DNA of 64,000 bases from Phialophora verrucosa (Eukaryota; Ascomycota; Eurotiomycetes; Chaetothyriales; Herpotrichiellaceae). A program made the translations under genes and the position numbers. The stretch spans positions 744,001 through 808,000 of the forward strand of contig MSED01000014.1 in the NCBI GenBank assembly GCA_002099365.1, written 5' to 3'. Position 1 is the first letter of the stretch; every line of letters starts with the position of its first letter. The notes below the pieces were generated by a model, which saw only the letters and a list, made by a program, of their open reading frames with translations, did no database searches and had not been told where the DNA came from. Below are positions 41,997-52,785 of the stretch, piece after piece.

Positions 41997-43898
41997 CTAG
42001 AGACTCGCCAACATGGCCGCCAAAGCCCCTTTGTCGTACCGCACGACTTTCCCCTTGCCCTTGTCTACCTCGTGGTACCGATCCCAGAAGCGCGCGTACA
42101 GTGGCTCGATCAGGCTTTGGATCTCCCGCGCCAGGTTCGCGCGGACTTCGCTCTCCATGTGCAGCGACTTGTGGCGGGAGACCAGCTCGTCGAAGCTGGC
42201 GTTGAAGAGCCGGAACTTCTCCTTGATCTTGTCCTTGTCCTTGCTGCTCAGTGACTTGATAATGCTCGTCGAGTCAATGGCCGGGCCCTGGCCCGATGAC
42301 AATGGCCGGGAGCCAGAGGTTTGGATCTGGTCGAAGAGATGGTTCGCCGGGTCGCGCCACGCCGTGAGGTACAGCGATGAGCCGGCCTTCCGGTAGGAGT
42401 CGAGCTTGGCGTTGTGCGGCGAAATGCCTAGATAGCGGGCTAGATCTGGGGAGGATTGCACGGCGCGCGTGAGGACTGCGATATTGTTGAGCTGGAAGAT
42501 CCCCTGGAGGGGCTTCTTGGGGTGGAGGGTCTGAGAGCGCGCGTTGAGGGTCGTCAGCAGCCCGTCGACCAGGTCAACCAGGTAGTGGGAGAGGAGGGTT
42601 GGATTTTCGGTCGAAGGGGTTAGTTCAAGGTTGAGGGTCGACTGGGAGGCCATTCCGGGAGCGGACTTCCAGTTTCCGTCGCCGATGGAAGACAGGAGGG
42701 CGAGGATGGGGCGGTCGAACGTCGCGATGTTTTGGAGGCGGGTTGCGGTCTGAGACACAAGCGGAATTGTGTTGCCATCGGGCGGCAGCGCCGAGGTCGC
42801 CTCGGCTTGTCTCTTGGTTTGTGAAAGGATTTCGCTCAGGGATGAGCGGGCGGTGTCGCGCAATGGGCGCAGGGCTTCGGCGAATTGTGGTCGGAGTTGA
42901 CCCGTCCGTTGCTCGAGCCGGTAGCTTAGAGGTGTTACGAGGTCTAGAATTTCATAGGCGAGGAAGCAGTCACTCAAGATGCGCGGCTTGATGACATTGT
43001 TCAGGTCGGACATTGTGCGCGAGAAGGTCGCCATGGTTTTGCCACACGTGGAGGTCAAGACGCGGCCAGCGTCGTTGCGAAATATCCGCGACGTGTTCTC
43101 TGCTTCTGCGAGGAACATGCCTTCGATGGCCTTTGCGTAGGCGCCGACGCCGCTCGAACCTTCGCGGTAGACGCCGGTGTCGTCGCCTCGTCGTTTCGAC
43201 GTCATGATCGACGCTGTGGCCAGGTTTTGCAGACTGCCTTGGAGGTAGTCGCCTCTGAGTTCTGAGTATATCCGGGCTGCGACATCGTCGTCACGTTGAC
43301 CCATCCTGGCAGAGTGTGCACCGGCCGAAGCAATCGCCATGGCTATCTGGTTTAGACTCTGCGCCTTCTCGTTGGAGAATGTAGGGAACGGTATTTGTTT
43401 GGTGATATAATGTAGTGGTTCCACGGTCTGGGAGTCCTCCTGCAGCATCTGCCGATACATGTCACTCAACTGATTGACGCCGGTCGTCAGCAGGCTGTGA
43501 AATTCGGAAATAGCTTGCTGGTTAGATCGCATGTTTGTGGAGTTCATGTCTGTGAGGGCCTTGTCTACGCGCTTCAAGGCGCCTAGATATTGTGGCAGTC
43601 CGGCACTCTTGGGGCCAGCCCGGATGATGCCCTCCTCGCGTCCTCGTGAATCCAAAGGCTGTTTAAGCTTTTCGATGGCTTCATTCACCTTCTCTATATT
43701 TCGACTCGTGATCTGGAGCTGTTGCGTGTTGGCGTAGATGGGTCCGATGGCATCCTTGACGATCTTGCCGCTCACATCAAGGCGTGACAGGCTGGCGGCA
43801 ATCCGTTTGGTAAGGTCCTTAGTCTTCCCCAAAGAGGCCAGGAGGACCTCGACCTCGGCGCTCTCTTCCGCAAAGGCGGCATTCTTGGGTCCAGCCAT
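41997..43898 (-). CDS. EXO70: Exocyst complex subunit EXO70
   Basis: A single exon of 633 residues, the usual fungal EXO70 length. The N-terminal helical coiled region (VEVLLASLGKTKDLTKRIAASL and IEKVNEAIEKL) and the long all-helical C-terminal body with conserved ends (RFWDRYHEVDKGKGKVVRYDKG) match the family. EXO70 is a peripheral exocyst subunit that binds PI(4,5)P2 and Rho GTPases and tethers secretory vesicles to the plasma membrane at growing tips. The C-terminal basic patch near residues 610-625 (KGKGKVVRYDK) fits the lipid-binding end. It is divergent from the phospholipase gene with a 552-base gap. Confidence 0.93.
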   Translation of the reverse strand: MAGPKNAAFAEESAEVEVLLASLGKTKDLTKRIAASLSRLDVSGKIVKDAIGPIYANTQQLQITSRNIEKVNEAIEKLKQPLDSRGREEGIIRAGPKSAGLPQYLGALKRVDKALTDMNSTNMRSNQQAISEFHSLLTTGVNQLSDMYRQMLQEDSQTVEPLHYITKQIPFPTFSNEKAQSLNQIAMAIASAGAHSARMGQRDDDVAARIYSELRGDYLQGSLQNLATASIMTSKRRGDDTGVYREGSSGVGAYAKAIEGMFLAEAENTSRIFRNDAGRVLTSTCGKTMATFSRTMSDLNNVIKPRILSDCFLAYEILDLVTPLSYRLEQRTGQLRPQFAEALRPLRDTARSSLSEILSQTKRQAEATSALPPDGNTIPLVSQTATRLQNIATFDRPILALLSSIGDGNWKSAPGMASQSTLNLELTPSTENPTLLSHYLVDLVDGLLTTLNARSQTLHPKKPLQGIFQLNNIAVLTRAVQSSPDLARYLGISPHNAKLDSYRKAGSSLYLTAWRDPANHLFDQIQTSGSRPLSSGQGPAIDSTSIIKSLSSKDKDKIKEKFRLFNASFDELVSRHKSLHMESEVRANLAREIQSLIEPLYARFWDRYHEVDKGKGKVVRYDKGALAAMLASL

Positions 43899-44450
43899 CG
43901 TCAGGATGTGCTTGTAACCAAATAATCAAGTCTGAAACAGCGTTCAAAATGGTCATACTGCGCATCACTAATCCGATATTCGAGGCGATTTCTGTGGCGT
44001 CATAATGGTTGAAGCGAGAGACTACTGGCTAAGAGGGGCTGCTTGGTTCGTGCGAAGGTTTGTATATGTCTGATAGTGAAAGGGATGGGAACGAAGTAAG
44101 ACCACAGAGCAATCCCTGAATCCGAGGAGGCAGTAATCCGTCGCTGGCTTCCACGCTGCTTTTGACACGGAGACTGACCTTCCCGTACTGGGATTAGCTC
44201 AGGTACCGGGAAAGCTCGGCGCGGTCGGAAGCAAGATCCACCGCCTACATAAACAAAACGTCATTTAATACGACACGCTTGTTGTGATCCTGGTGCTGCT
44301 GCAGCCCTCAACAAAATCCCGCATGCCACACTCCCACCCCATGGCGAGCATGATTGCCAGGGGGTCGTTCTGACCTTTCGTTTTCCATGTGGCGGATTGA
44401 GCATGGAACTTGACATCCGATAATATCTTCTTTGCAGCGCTCTCCAGACC
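43899..44450. promoter_or_regulatory. Divergent promoter, EXO70 / phospholipase
   Basis: A 552-base gap with both promoters. No coding signal. Confidence 0.45.
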
Positions 44451-46916
44451 ATGGGCGCTGCAAGGCTTCTGAATGCCGCGTCCCGCCTGCGCTATCCGGC
44501 TATTGCAGTTGCTGCTGCCGCATGCGTCGGCGTCCACAATTCGACGCGGCGATGCAATGTCGTTAGACTTGACAGCCCTCCAAGCGCACACATCCCTCAA
44601 GATGCCTCTCTCATCGGGTACGGCCGCCGCCTACAGAGCCATTATGCTCAAGTCGAAGACCCCAAGCATGCTACAAAAAGAGGCGATGCCGCCATCATCG
44701 ACAAGAGCAACGACCCCGACCGATACGTTCCTCTCTTTGAAAGCGATGACGAGAACTCGTGGGCGGCCTTCTCAAGGAACTTCGACAATGTCGCAGAAGG
44801 CATTGCCAGGATAGAATGGGGCACCCTGGGCGATAAGATAGTTGACTGGGTTGTACCCAATTGGGCTAAGATTCTGCCCGATGGCTTCGCAAAGCTCCAA
44901 TTCGAGCTGTCCATGGAGCCCGGGAGCCTGGCCGATGAAATATGGCAAGAGGCGCATGATCCGTCCATCAACCCCGAGATTACGTGGAACGCGACCGTCC
45001 GCGTTGGAGAATCCCTCGGCAAGGACGAGCTAGAATTTCGACGAAAACGGAAACAATACGTCGTTAAAGCACTGGCCAAGTACCTAGGTATCGAGGAGAA
45101 AGAGATACACCCTGATGATGTGCCGACAATCGCCATGTGCGGCTCTGGCGGTGGTCTTCGAGCGATGGTGGCAGGGACCAGCAGCTACCTCTCTGCGCAA
45201 GAGGCTGGTCTCTTCGACTGCGTGACATACACCGCCGGCGTCAGCGGTAGCTGTTGGCTACAGACGCTATTCTACTCGTCCTTGGGAAAGCAGGATCACC
45301 GACAACTGCTCAAGCACATCAAGTCGCGCATCGGGACACACATCGCGTTCCCTCCGCCAGCGTTGAAGCTCGTGACCTGTGCTCCAACCAACAAGTTCAT
45401 CCTCAGTGGCTTCATCGAGAAGCTCAAAGGAGACCCAGGTGCAACTTTTGGATTGGTCGACATCTACAGCCTGCTCCTTGCCGCGAGACTCCTCGTTCCA
45501 CATGGGGACCTGGCAGTGAACGATATCGATCTAAAGCTGTCCAACCAGCGGATGTACATCGAGAATGGCCAGTACCCCATGCCAATCTATACTGCGGTAC
45601 GACACGAAATACCGGTTGATGTGGGGGAACAAGAGGCGGCACAAGGAGACTTAGCACTCAAGCAGAAGGTCAGGGAGGTCGCAAGGAAAGAAGCATGGTT
45701 CCAATGGTTCGAGATGCATCCCTGGGAAGTCTGGTGCGAAGAATTTGGTGCCGGCATTCCCACCTGGAGTCTGGGACGACCGTTCAAAAATGGACAGAAT
45801 GTGGTGCCCGAGACCGGTGTTACATTGCCAGAGATCCGACAGAGTCTCCTTCTTGGGATCTGGGGCTCAGCCTTCTGTGCCACGTTATCTCACTACTACA
45901 AGGAGATCAAGCCCGCTCTCCTAGGCATGGTGGGCTTCGATGGGATTAATATGCTCCTCGAAGGAAAGAACGAAGACCTCATCAAAATCCATCCCATCGA
46001 CCCGGTCACAATTCCCAACTTCGTCCACGGCATGGACGGGCAACTTCCGTCCACTTGTCCCGACTCCGTCTTCAAAACTGACCACCTTCAGCTAATGGAC
46101 GCTGGTATGTCCAACAACCTCCCAATCTACCCTCTGCTCCGACCCGGCCGCGATGTGGACATCCTCATCGCCTTCGACGCCTCGGCAGACATTCAAAAGG
46201 AGAACTGGCTCTCCGTGGTTGACGGCTACACTCGCCAGCGCGGCATCAAAGGCTGGCCAGTCGGGGCAGGCTGGCCCAAGGCCTCTTCCAAGCCGCAGGA
46301 GGCTGCGCAAGCACTAGCAGAGGCAGAGGCAAGCTCACCCCAAATAGCGGCCACGAAACTCGCTGAAGCAAGAGAAGAAGATCGCGAACGGAAAGCAGCA
46401 GCGGCATCGTCATCGGAAGGAAAGAGCAACGCCCCAGAAAGCCCGACTACAGGCTCTGCGCCGGATGCCGCCAGCACCCTCGGACCATGTACCATCTGGG
46501 TCGGTAGCAAAGTTGAACGGTCGAGCGACGAAGAGCCGCCTCCGTCAAAGGCTATCGATTGGGAAGCCCCCGACACCGACATGGAAGATTCAAATTCGCC
46601 ACAGTTCCAACTCATGAGCCCCGACGCTGGAATGGCTGTGATCTATTTTCCATTACTACCCCACCCCAAAGTTCCGGGCGTGGATCCGGACAAGTCGGAT
46701 TTTCTGTCAACTTGGAATTTTATATACACCCCCGAGCAAGTTGACAAAGTAGTCGAACTGGCTAGGACCAATTTTAGCGAGGGCGAGGAAAAGGTCAGGC
46801 GGACCGTCCGGGCAGTTTATGAAAGGAAGAAAAAGGAGAGGATGGAACGCGAGGAGAGATTGAAGGGCAAGGAGTGGAAGTGGAGGATGAGAAACGCTGG
46901 GGATTGCTTTGCTTGA
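44451..46916 (+). CDS. Cytosolic phospholipase A2-like lipase (PLA2c domain)
   Basis: A single exon of 821 residues. An N-terminal hydrophobic/basic segment (residues about 1-30) could anchor or target the protein (mitochondrial-like). The PLA2c catalytic domain shows the oxyanion motif CGSGGGLRAM (Arg237), the nucleophile motif GVSGSCW (Ser265) and the acidic partner in LMDAGMSNNLP (Asp550), the Ser-Asp dyad of group IV phospholipases. It hydrolyses fatty acids from membrane phospholipids. A low-complexity Ala/Glu/Ser-rich insert (about 615-690) and a charged Lys/Glu-rich C-terminus are present. It resembles Aspergillus cytosolic PLA2 (plaA type) rather than secreted phospholipase B, since no signal peptide cleavage pattern is evident. 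Confidence 0.9.
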   Translation: MGAARLLNAASRLRYPAIAVAAAACVGVHNSTRRCNVVRLDSPPSAHIPQDASLIGYGRRLQSHYAQVEDPKHATKRGDAAIIDKSNDPDRYVPLFESDDENSWAAFSRNFDNVAEGIARIEWGTLGDKIVDWVVPNWAKILPDGFAKLQFELSMEPGSLADEIWQEAHDPSINPEITWNATVRVGESLGKDELEFRRKRKQYVVKALAKYLGIEEKEIHPDDVPTIAMCGSGGGLRAMVAGTSSYLSAQEAGLFDCVTYTAGVSGSCWLQTLFYSSLGKQDHRQLLKHIKSRIGTHIAFPPPALKLVTCAPTNKFILSGFIEKLKGDPGATFGLVDIYSLLLAARLLVPHGDLAVNDIDLKLSNQRMYIENGQYPMPIYTAVRHEIPVDVGEQEAAQGDLALKQKVREVARKEAWFQWFEMHPWEVWCEEFGAGIPTWSLGRPFKNGQNVVPETGVTLPEIRQSLLLGIWGSAFCATLSHYYKEIKPALLGMVGFDGINMLLEGKNEDLIKIHPIDPVTIPNFVHGMDGQLPSTCPDSVFKTDHLQLMDAGMSNNLPIYPLLRPGRDVDILIAFDASADIQKENWLSVVDGYTRQRGIKGWPVGAGWPKASSKPQEAAQALAEAEASSPQIAATKLAEAREEDRERKAAAASSSEGKSNAPESPTTGSAPDAASTLGPCTIWVGSKVERSSDEEPPPSKAIDWEAPDTDMEDSNSPQFQLMSPDAGMAVIYFPLLPHPKVPGVDPDKSDFLSTWNFIYTPEQVDKVVELARTNFSEGEEKVRRTVRAVYERKKKERMEREERLKGKEWKWRMRNAGDCFA

Positions 46917-47275
46917 TCCAAGTCTCTGTTCCGCCTGCGAGGTGCGTGTGCACTTGCCGACTACTCGTCATTGATGATATATCACCCGACTTGGAAGATG
47001 AAGTCACCCATCAGTCCAAGCCACATGATGGAACTCGGCGCTGGGACGCTACCCTTGCGCTAACCGTGGGAATCTGGCGTCTATCCATCCACACCACAGG
47101 ATAATATCCTCTCACCACAGCGATGTAACATGCCCTGGAGATAGGATTCGGTTCAGATCGAGCGTCATCGTTACAGCAGCCAGACCCCGATTTGATGTCG
47201 CATCCTCACCTGATCCCGACAGTCCGGTACACTGATGTGATCTAATCTGATCCAATCCGCTCTGATGCGACCGTC
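46917..47275. other. Convergent intergenic, phospholipase / small conserved protein
   Basis: A 359-base gap between convergent genes with repeated ctgat(c/g) units around 47211-47270. No coding signal. Confidence 0.45.
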
Positions 47276-47817
47276 CTAGTACAACCCAATGGTGATATCG
47301 CCTCTCACTCGCGCCGTCAAGTGCACCTCAGCCTCCAAATCAAGCTTAATCCCGACCATCAACGCCGCAGGTTTGAGATTGCCATTCTCATCCGTCGCTC
47401 CCTTGAGCAAGCTTCCTATTGTGCTTGCTGCGTCAGCATCGCCCGGTGCAATCAATAAAAACCGAGTCGAGAGGGAAAAAAAAGCAAAGGGGAAGCACTT
47501 CGAAGAAACGGAAGAGAAGTCGAGTGAGGGGTTAAAGACGCGCAAACTAACCAGCTGGTTGGGCCAGCGAATCCGACGTCGGCGGAAGAGCTAATTGCGT
47601 GGGCCCGTCCATGGTTGTCAGGGCTTTGCGCTTCCCGGTAGCTTGGCCGTCCTCGCTACCACTTGCGCTACCTACGTAGTCTTTGTCCGTGGGGTTGATT
47701 CCATAGGCGGCTCTAAAGATCGCGGGTGTCAGAACTTGGGCATGCGGAGATGGTTCCGTCGGATGAAGGATCAAAATGGGCCTGTTTGACTTGATATGGT
47801 ACTTACGGAGCAGACAT
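47276..47817 (-). CDS. Small conserved fungal protein of unknown function
   Basis: Three exons (47807-47817, 47552-47712, 47276-47427) give 107 residues. The first exon is only 11 bases (Met-Ser-Ala and two bases of Pro). The middle holds YGINPTDKDYVGSASGS, and the C-terminus reads GSLLKGATDENGNLKPAA then KLDLEAEVHLTARVRGDITIGLY. I recall such short proteins with this conserved end in many Pezizomycotina, but know no function. No signal peptide, membrane helix or cysteine is present. An alternative acceptor (after AATAG near 47418) would shorten the third exon by three codons. The charged, beta-prone end is the part most likely under selection. Confidence 0.72.
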
Positions 47818-48978
47818 TGCAAGGATACAGATGTGAGTGGGGTGGTGAGTGGTGCGAAATTGGTGCTCTTCTCTGTTCTCCTGGTGCTGAAGATTCCAGT
47901 ACTTGGAAGTGTGCTACTGAGGTCAAACGTTTGCTGGTGGACGATAGACGAATAGATGCTAGATGTACTGATGAATGATGATAGATGGAGTAGGAATAGA
48001 TGCCAATGGACGACGAAATTATTTGTGCTGAAGGCGAGAGAGCGACGACTTGCTTATAGATATTTCTTACTTACACTTTCTCCCCTTCCCGATGGTATCA
48101 CCCATCGCTCGCGAGGAGTGTAGGATCCAGGAGGTAGGAGCAAACCCGGGCTTCAATCCACCGTCACATCCCTCCAATCCACACTTGAAGGGTCTCATCT
48201 TTTCTTCTCTTTCGGATCCATCGAGGGGGCGCGAAGAGTTACGATCCATAGTTCGAGTAATTACTTAGTAGTGTTCTCCTTACTCCGTACCCAGTGTAGT
48301 TTACCGAGCACTGTGCTTTGTTACATAGTCTGTAGAATGTACTCCAAGCTAGCTACGCGGTACCAAGGCCCTCCGACACGGTACAGGTCAGGGTTAGGAT
48401 CTCATGATGTTAACGCATGATACTACACCGACAGACAAGGCTGGAACCGAGACTGATGTGAGGCTGCAACATGCCGGAGTAGTTAGACACCTCCGCCTCC
48501 ACTTCCTGCCTCACCTCCTGTTTCATTTCATCGTGGGCTCTACTGTGTAGATCCGACCATCTCTGCGTATGTATAGTATAATATACAAGGCTGTGGCCTG
48601 ACGTGGGGTTGCGTCTCCAGACATCTTCGACATTGAAGGCGATGCATCGAGTGCGCAGGACCGTACCCGCAGTATGTATGGATGAACATTATGAAAGGGA
48701 TACCCGGGTCCTCGGATGTGAATGTGGTCAGGACAGGTCGGTAGTACTGTCTCACACAACCTTACCTTCGGACATACAGATACGGGCAGTCCAGATTTTT
48801 TACCACAGGGCTCTTCCCCCCGAGTCATGACGAACCTCGACGAGATCTGAAGCTGTCGGACAGCCTACTTCGCCTCTATTCGTTGGCTGGTCTGTCTATT
48901 TACCGCTGGATAGTTATTGTAACTGCCGCGACGCATTCCATCACCCGTCCCACGCTCAGCAAACACCAGCAAATAATC
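47818..48978. other. Divergent intergenic with no recognised gene
   Basis: A 1.16 kb gap between divergent genes. It holds the TACTCCGTA motif at 48281-48289 and CT-rich leader sequence. The open frames here are short and not protein-like. Confidence 0.45.
48281..48289. repeat. TACTCCGTA motif, copy 2
   Basis: Exact copy of the motif at 36638-36646, in a divergent promoter region. Confidence 0.5.
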
Positions 48979-49785
48979 ATGGTCCTATCCATGATCGTCG
49001 CGCTCATAACCTGTCCGGCCATGCTGGCCACGGCGGAAGCGATCCGCCAAGGACAGAGTAAAGACCGGAGGGAGGAACATCGGGCCCGGCGCTGCAACCT
49101 GGTTGTCAGGTGCGTGAGAGCGTCGGGTCGGAGTCCAGAGATCGAGGGCCGGCGGATTGTCTTGCGGGATGGGAAGGTGAGTGGCGGAAGGAGGAAGAGC
49201 GGTGGGCTGATCTGGGCTATGGTGAGCTGACAATGAAGCGCGTGGAAGTAGCTATTCGTCGACAGCGTGGCCGGTGGACACGACGACACAAGGAGCGATG
49301 GTGGCAACAACGACGCAGGACAACGAGGAGAAAGAGAAGAAAGATACAAAGCAGATGGAGACCGCAATCACATTCACCATCACCACCCTTTTGCGGGCTA
49401 CTATCTCCCCTACACGGACTCGAACTACGAAGGTCTCGTGTCGACCATCGCCGACGACCCACCCGTCTTGAACTGGATCTACGTCGACAGGACTACCCAC
49501 GAAGTCAAGTACGGTGTGCGCGCGGATGCGCAACCCCACATTACAGGCCCGTTCGATTGCACGAGGCAAGACCGCCGGATGACATTCGAAGGATGGGAAG
49601 GGTTTGTGGTGGTGGAGGAACGGCCTGGGTTGTGGGCCTTGTACTTTGATAGGGATGACGACGGGTTGAGAGGGAAAGTTGGTAGGGGAGTCAGAGTGTT
49701 GGAGGTGGAGCTGTGGAGGAGGGAGAAAAGGTGGGTGAGGGACTCGTCGGTCCGGGCACAGGAACAGGCCAAGCAGAGGATATAG
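48979..49785 (+). CDS. Unassigned conserved-looking fungal protein
   Basis: Two exons (48979-49176 and 49252-49785) give 243 residues. The N-terminus MVLSMIVALITCPAMLATAEAIRQG is hydrophobic then polar, fitting a short anchor or signal. A basic stretch (QSKDRREEHRARR) follows, then a His-rich run (NHIHHHHPF) and a compact C-terminal part with many aromatic residues (GYYLPYTDSNYEGLVST, PVLNWIYVDRTTHEVKYG, GPFDCTRQDRRMTFEGWEGF and ERPGLWALYFDRD). I recall proteins with this order in many filamentous ascomycetes but no function. It is co-oriented with the next unassigned gene. Confidence 0.75.
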
Positions 49786-50436
49786 TAGCATTCGGTGGTG
49801 GATGAAACGAGCGTGTAAGGTGACCAGCATTCTTAGTAGCTGGTGAGAAACATGCATAGTGGATTGAAAAGCACATGTGCCTACCATATCGCCTGCGAAG
49901 GACGCGCTCAGCACGCATAGAATTGGAACACGAGGTCTGTGGAACGGCGTGTCCACTTGGAATGATAGTGTCGCCTGTTGCAGTTGAAGCTATCGAGACT
50001 CGAGATCCAAGTCCGCACGATGGACCAAGTTCGACGGAGCACCGACACGATCGTTACGGAATCAATTTGTGACAGGATAATGGTGAAACGGCATGCCAAA
50101 GAATTCGGGCATTGAGGCTCCTGGCGACATTCTGTGCTTCATCCCGCGTCCACCGTACGGGGAGTGACATGATCGTGATCACGAGTTGAGTGGCCTGATT
50201 GCGTGAGGGTAGGGGGTTTTCCAAACACATACAGTTGAGGGTCCAGCAAGTAACTAAGCAATTGTGGTCCCCAGCAAGCGATAGAACCGCAGGGCGAGTG
50301 ATTGTTGACAAGTGTTCCAGTCCATGATCCAATGTCGTCTTCAACATCAACTTCAAGACCGGTCATAGCTACTTACCTACACACCTAGTTTGTGCGCTGG
50401 AGTGAGTTGACGTATGAATATCCTATCGGAGTATTT
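49786..50436. other. Intergenic between two unassigned genes
   Basis: A 651-base gap between co-directional genes; a TATTTATGG start context lies at the end. No coding signal. Confidence 0.45.
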
Positions 50437-51615
50437 ATGGCATCTTCACCGTCACCTTTACATCCACCTCACGAGAACATCTCGGGTTTCCATCTCGACC
50501 AGTGAGTGAGTTTGCACAGATCACACTGACGTCCCACTGACCGGTCGTTGCCCGCAGCCTCGCAAAGACAACGCCCAACCCAGCAAGCCACGATGTCCGA
50601 CCGAGCCGCCTTCTAAGGGGCTTGGAAACCCGGGACAAGATCCTGGTGTACGCATTCGGGGCCTTCGATCAGTATTACATCTGTTGGCAGGACAGAACCG
50701 GGGCCTATCGACAAGGTAAGACCAGAACCACAGCGGGAACGGTGCCGCTCTGAAGAGAGCAAGCGCAAGTATTGACATGACCGGCGTTCCTTAGAAAGAC
50801 ACGGCCTCCCCCACGCGCTTGACCAATGGCTATTCCCTCCCGACGGGTCGAGCAGGGACCTCGCAACCCTTCAAGTCTCGCTGGGTCACAACGACGAGTT
50901 CTTCGCGTTCGACCAGTACGAGCGCATATCGCATATCAACACCGAGTTGCGAAGTAATGCCAGCGGCTCGAGATCTCAATCCCCAGAGGGGACCATGGCG
51001 AACATTAGTGGACGGATGGCGAGTCGCAGAAAGTCGCATACCTTCTCGCATACCGACGAAGCGCGAGACATCGATCGGCAAAAACAACAGCGGCAGAGGA
51101 CGAAGAAGGCCCGGCCATGGAGTATTGCGATAGCGGGGGTGGTCCCTCCCAGGCCTTCACGTGAGGACAATAAAAACCAGCGGGATAGAACGTCACCGGT
51201 AGTACCCAAAGGTTCACATGGATTGAAGGTCCGTAGATCGGTACCCATGACGATCACCATGCCGGCACAGCGACCAATGTATTCAGACGCGGGAGTCCAG
51301 ACCGGTAGCGACATGGATCTGGTGGACTCGGGGGATCAAGATGATAGCACCTTCATCGGTGGCGATCAGGATGGCGAAAAGACCTTCCTCTGTACTCGCG
51401 ATCGAAATGTCAAACGAACCTCCACGGTATATCTTGACGGTAATTGTACACCACAGCCGGCGGGCACCTCCTCCAAACATCTCGGAACCACTGAATCACT
51501 ACACCCAAACAACCCCATCACTATGGGTCTCATGAGCCGATACTTCAGACAGAGACACTACCGACTTGGAGACGCCCTGGCCAGAGTCTCGACCTTTGGC
51601 GTTGCTGCTTCCTGA
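50437..51615 (+). CDS. Unassigned protein with basic, serine-rich tail
   Basis: Three exons (50437-50501, 50558-50715, 50795-51615) give 347 residues. The N-terminal third is ordered and aromatic-rich: KILVYAFGAFDQYYICWQD, then LPHALDQWLFPPDG and a SLGHNDEFFAFD stretch. The rest is disordered, rich in Arg/Ser/Asp with KKARPWSIAIAGVVPPRPSR as a likely nuclear or binding motif, and ends in MGLMSRYFRQRHYRLG. I do not recognise a family. The exon boundaries are supported by frame continuity and good donor/acceptor signals; the start is the first ATG in frame. Confidence 0.65.
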
Positions 51616-51777
51616 TTGTGGCTCCTCAGCCATAATAGCCTACAGGCTGTCTGCCCTCAATCCGTGCGAGCCATTGCATCTCATAGCAATGGATCCCCAT
51701 CCCGTCCAGCGTCTAGTCCCAGAGACGGCTAGCCTAAATGTCTGCACATTGTCAAGCAATATGAACGGAGCGGTGTA

Positions 51778-52513
51778 TTTAACTACGACCACTTACTCCG
51801 TATATCTCTCCTGTTCGGTCTGGATAAACTTCTGTCCCACTACTATAGACACATCAGGCACGGCCATCGTCGTGTTATCGTCGTGCGTTCCACGCTATGC
51901 GACGACCTCCAAAATGTGGGCGCCACTACGATCGACATGCTCATCGAGGCTATCAAAGGCCAGGGTCTTCTACGGCAGCTCGTCTCCGAGAAGCCTACCC
52001 ATCGTCTTCGGGCTCGTCTTTGTCATCGCAAAGAACAACCCGCCCCCGGACCAGCGGTTTCATTTTGAGTGTCTCGGCAACGGCCCAAACAAGACCGTGT
52101 TTGGCCTCACCGCCGGGGTGCATACGACCGGTACTGACTGCTGAGTACCACGCGTGTGAACAGCATGCTCTCGCCTGCTACCAAGGAGTTCCCTGGCGAC
52201 ACTGTCATTCTACGCTGGCAGCAAGGGCGTGCGTGTGCAGCGATCCTTCGAGATTCCGCTGCCGAAACGCTTCGTCGTCGACGCGCTGCTGAGCAACGAC
52301 GCGGATATCCACCACGTTGCTGGGTGCGCCTTCTTCATGCAACGCCTTGACATTGGCAGCCGGTTCTTCGAGATGCGGAAGCTCGATAAACCCGAAGACT
52401 TTATGAAGAAGTACCTAGGCGAGAAGGACGTTGTGGGGGCACTGAAAGGAAGACTCATTTGTGAGGCCAAGACCCGTCACAACTCTTCGGCGTGTGATTC
52501 GGCAGGGATTTAG
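51778..52513 (+). pseudogene. Degenerate coding region of unknown family
   Basis: Two protein-like stretches lie in different frames. The first (51778-52068) includes NYDHLLRISLLFGLDKLL and DDLQNVGATTIDMLIEAIKG; the second (52229-52513) includes FEIPLPKRFVVDALLSN, HHVAGCAFFMQRLDIG and KPEDFMKKYLGEKD. Neither has a clear ATG or splice path joining it to the other. I read this as a decayed gene, but a multi-exon gene whose splice sites I failed to find is possible. A TACTCCGTA motif lies at its left end. Not a transposase or polymerase as far as I can see. Confidence 0.4.
51794..51802. repeat. TACTCCGTA motif, copy 3
   Basis: Exact copy of the motif at 36638-36646, at the start of the degenerate region. 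Confidence 0.5.
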
Positions 52514-52785
52514 CCCTCGGTAAATGGCCCGGTTGAACCGAGATTTCTCACCTTCGGCGGTGATGCGGCAGGTTAGGTATGTCCTAGGAAGCATTTGGCG
52601 AACCTCCCACCGAAATGGATATCTCTGTAGCGACGCACTTCGCGGCACCAGCCTATCAAGGGCCGCGGAGGCAGGGTTCTGGCATTCAACATTCATCCAG
52701 GAATGAATTGGTTGGTTGATCCCGAGCTGGGTTCTCCTCAGAATCCTGACATCGATGATAAAGTGAACTGCTTCTCAACTTGACT

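Larger units (their letters stand above)
51616..52785. other. 1.2 kb region with degenerate coding DNA
   Basis: It lies between convergent genes. A degenerate coding stretch (51778-52513) is listed separately; the rest shows no coding signal. Confidence 0.45.
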
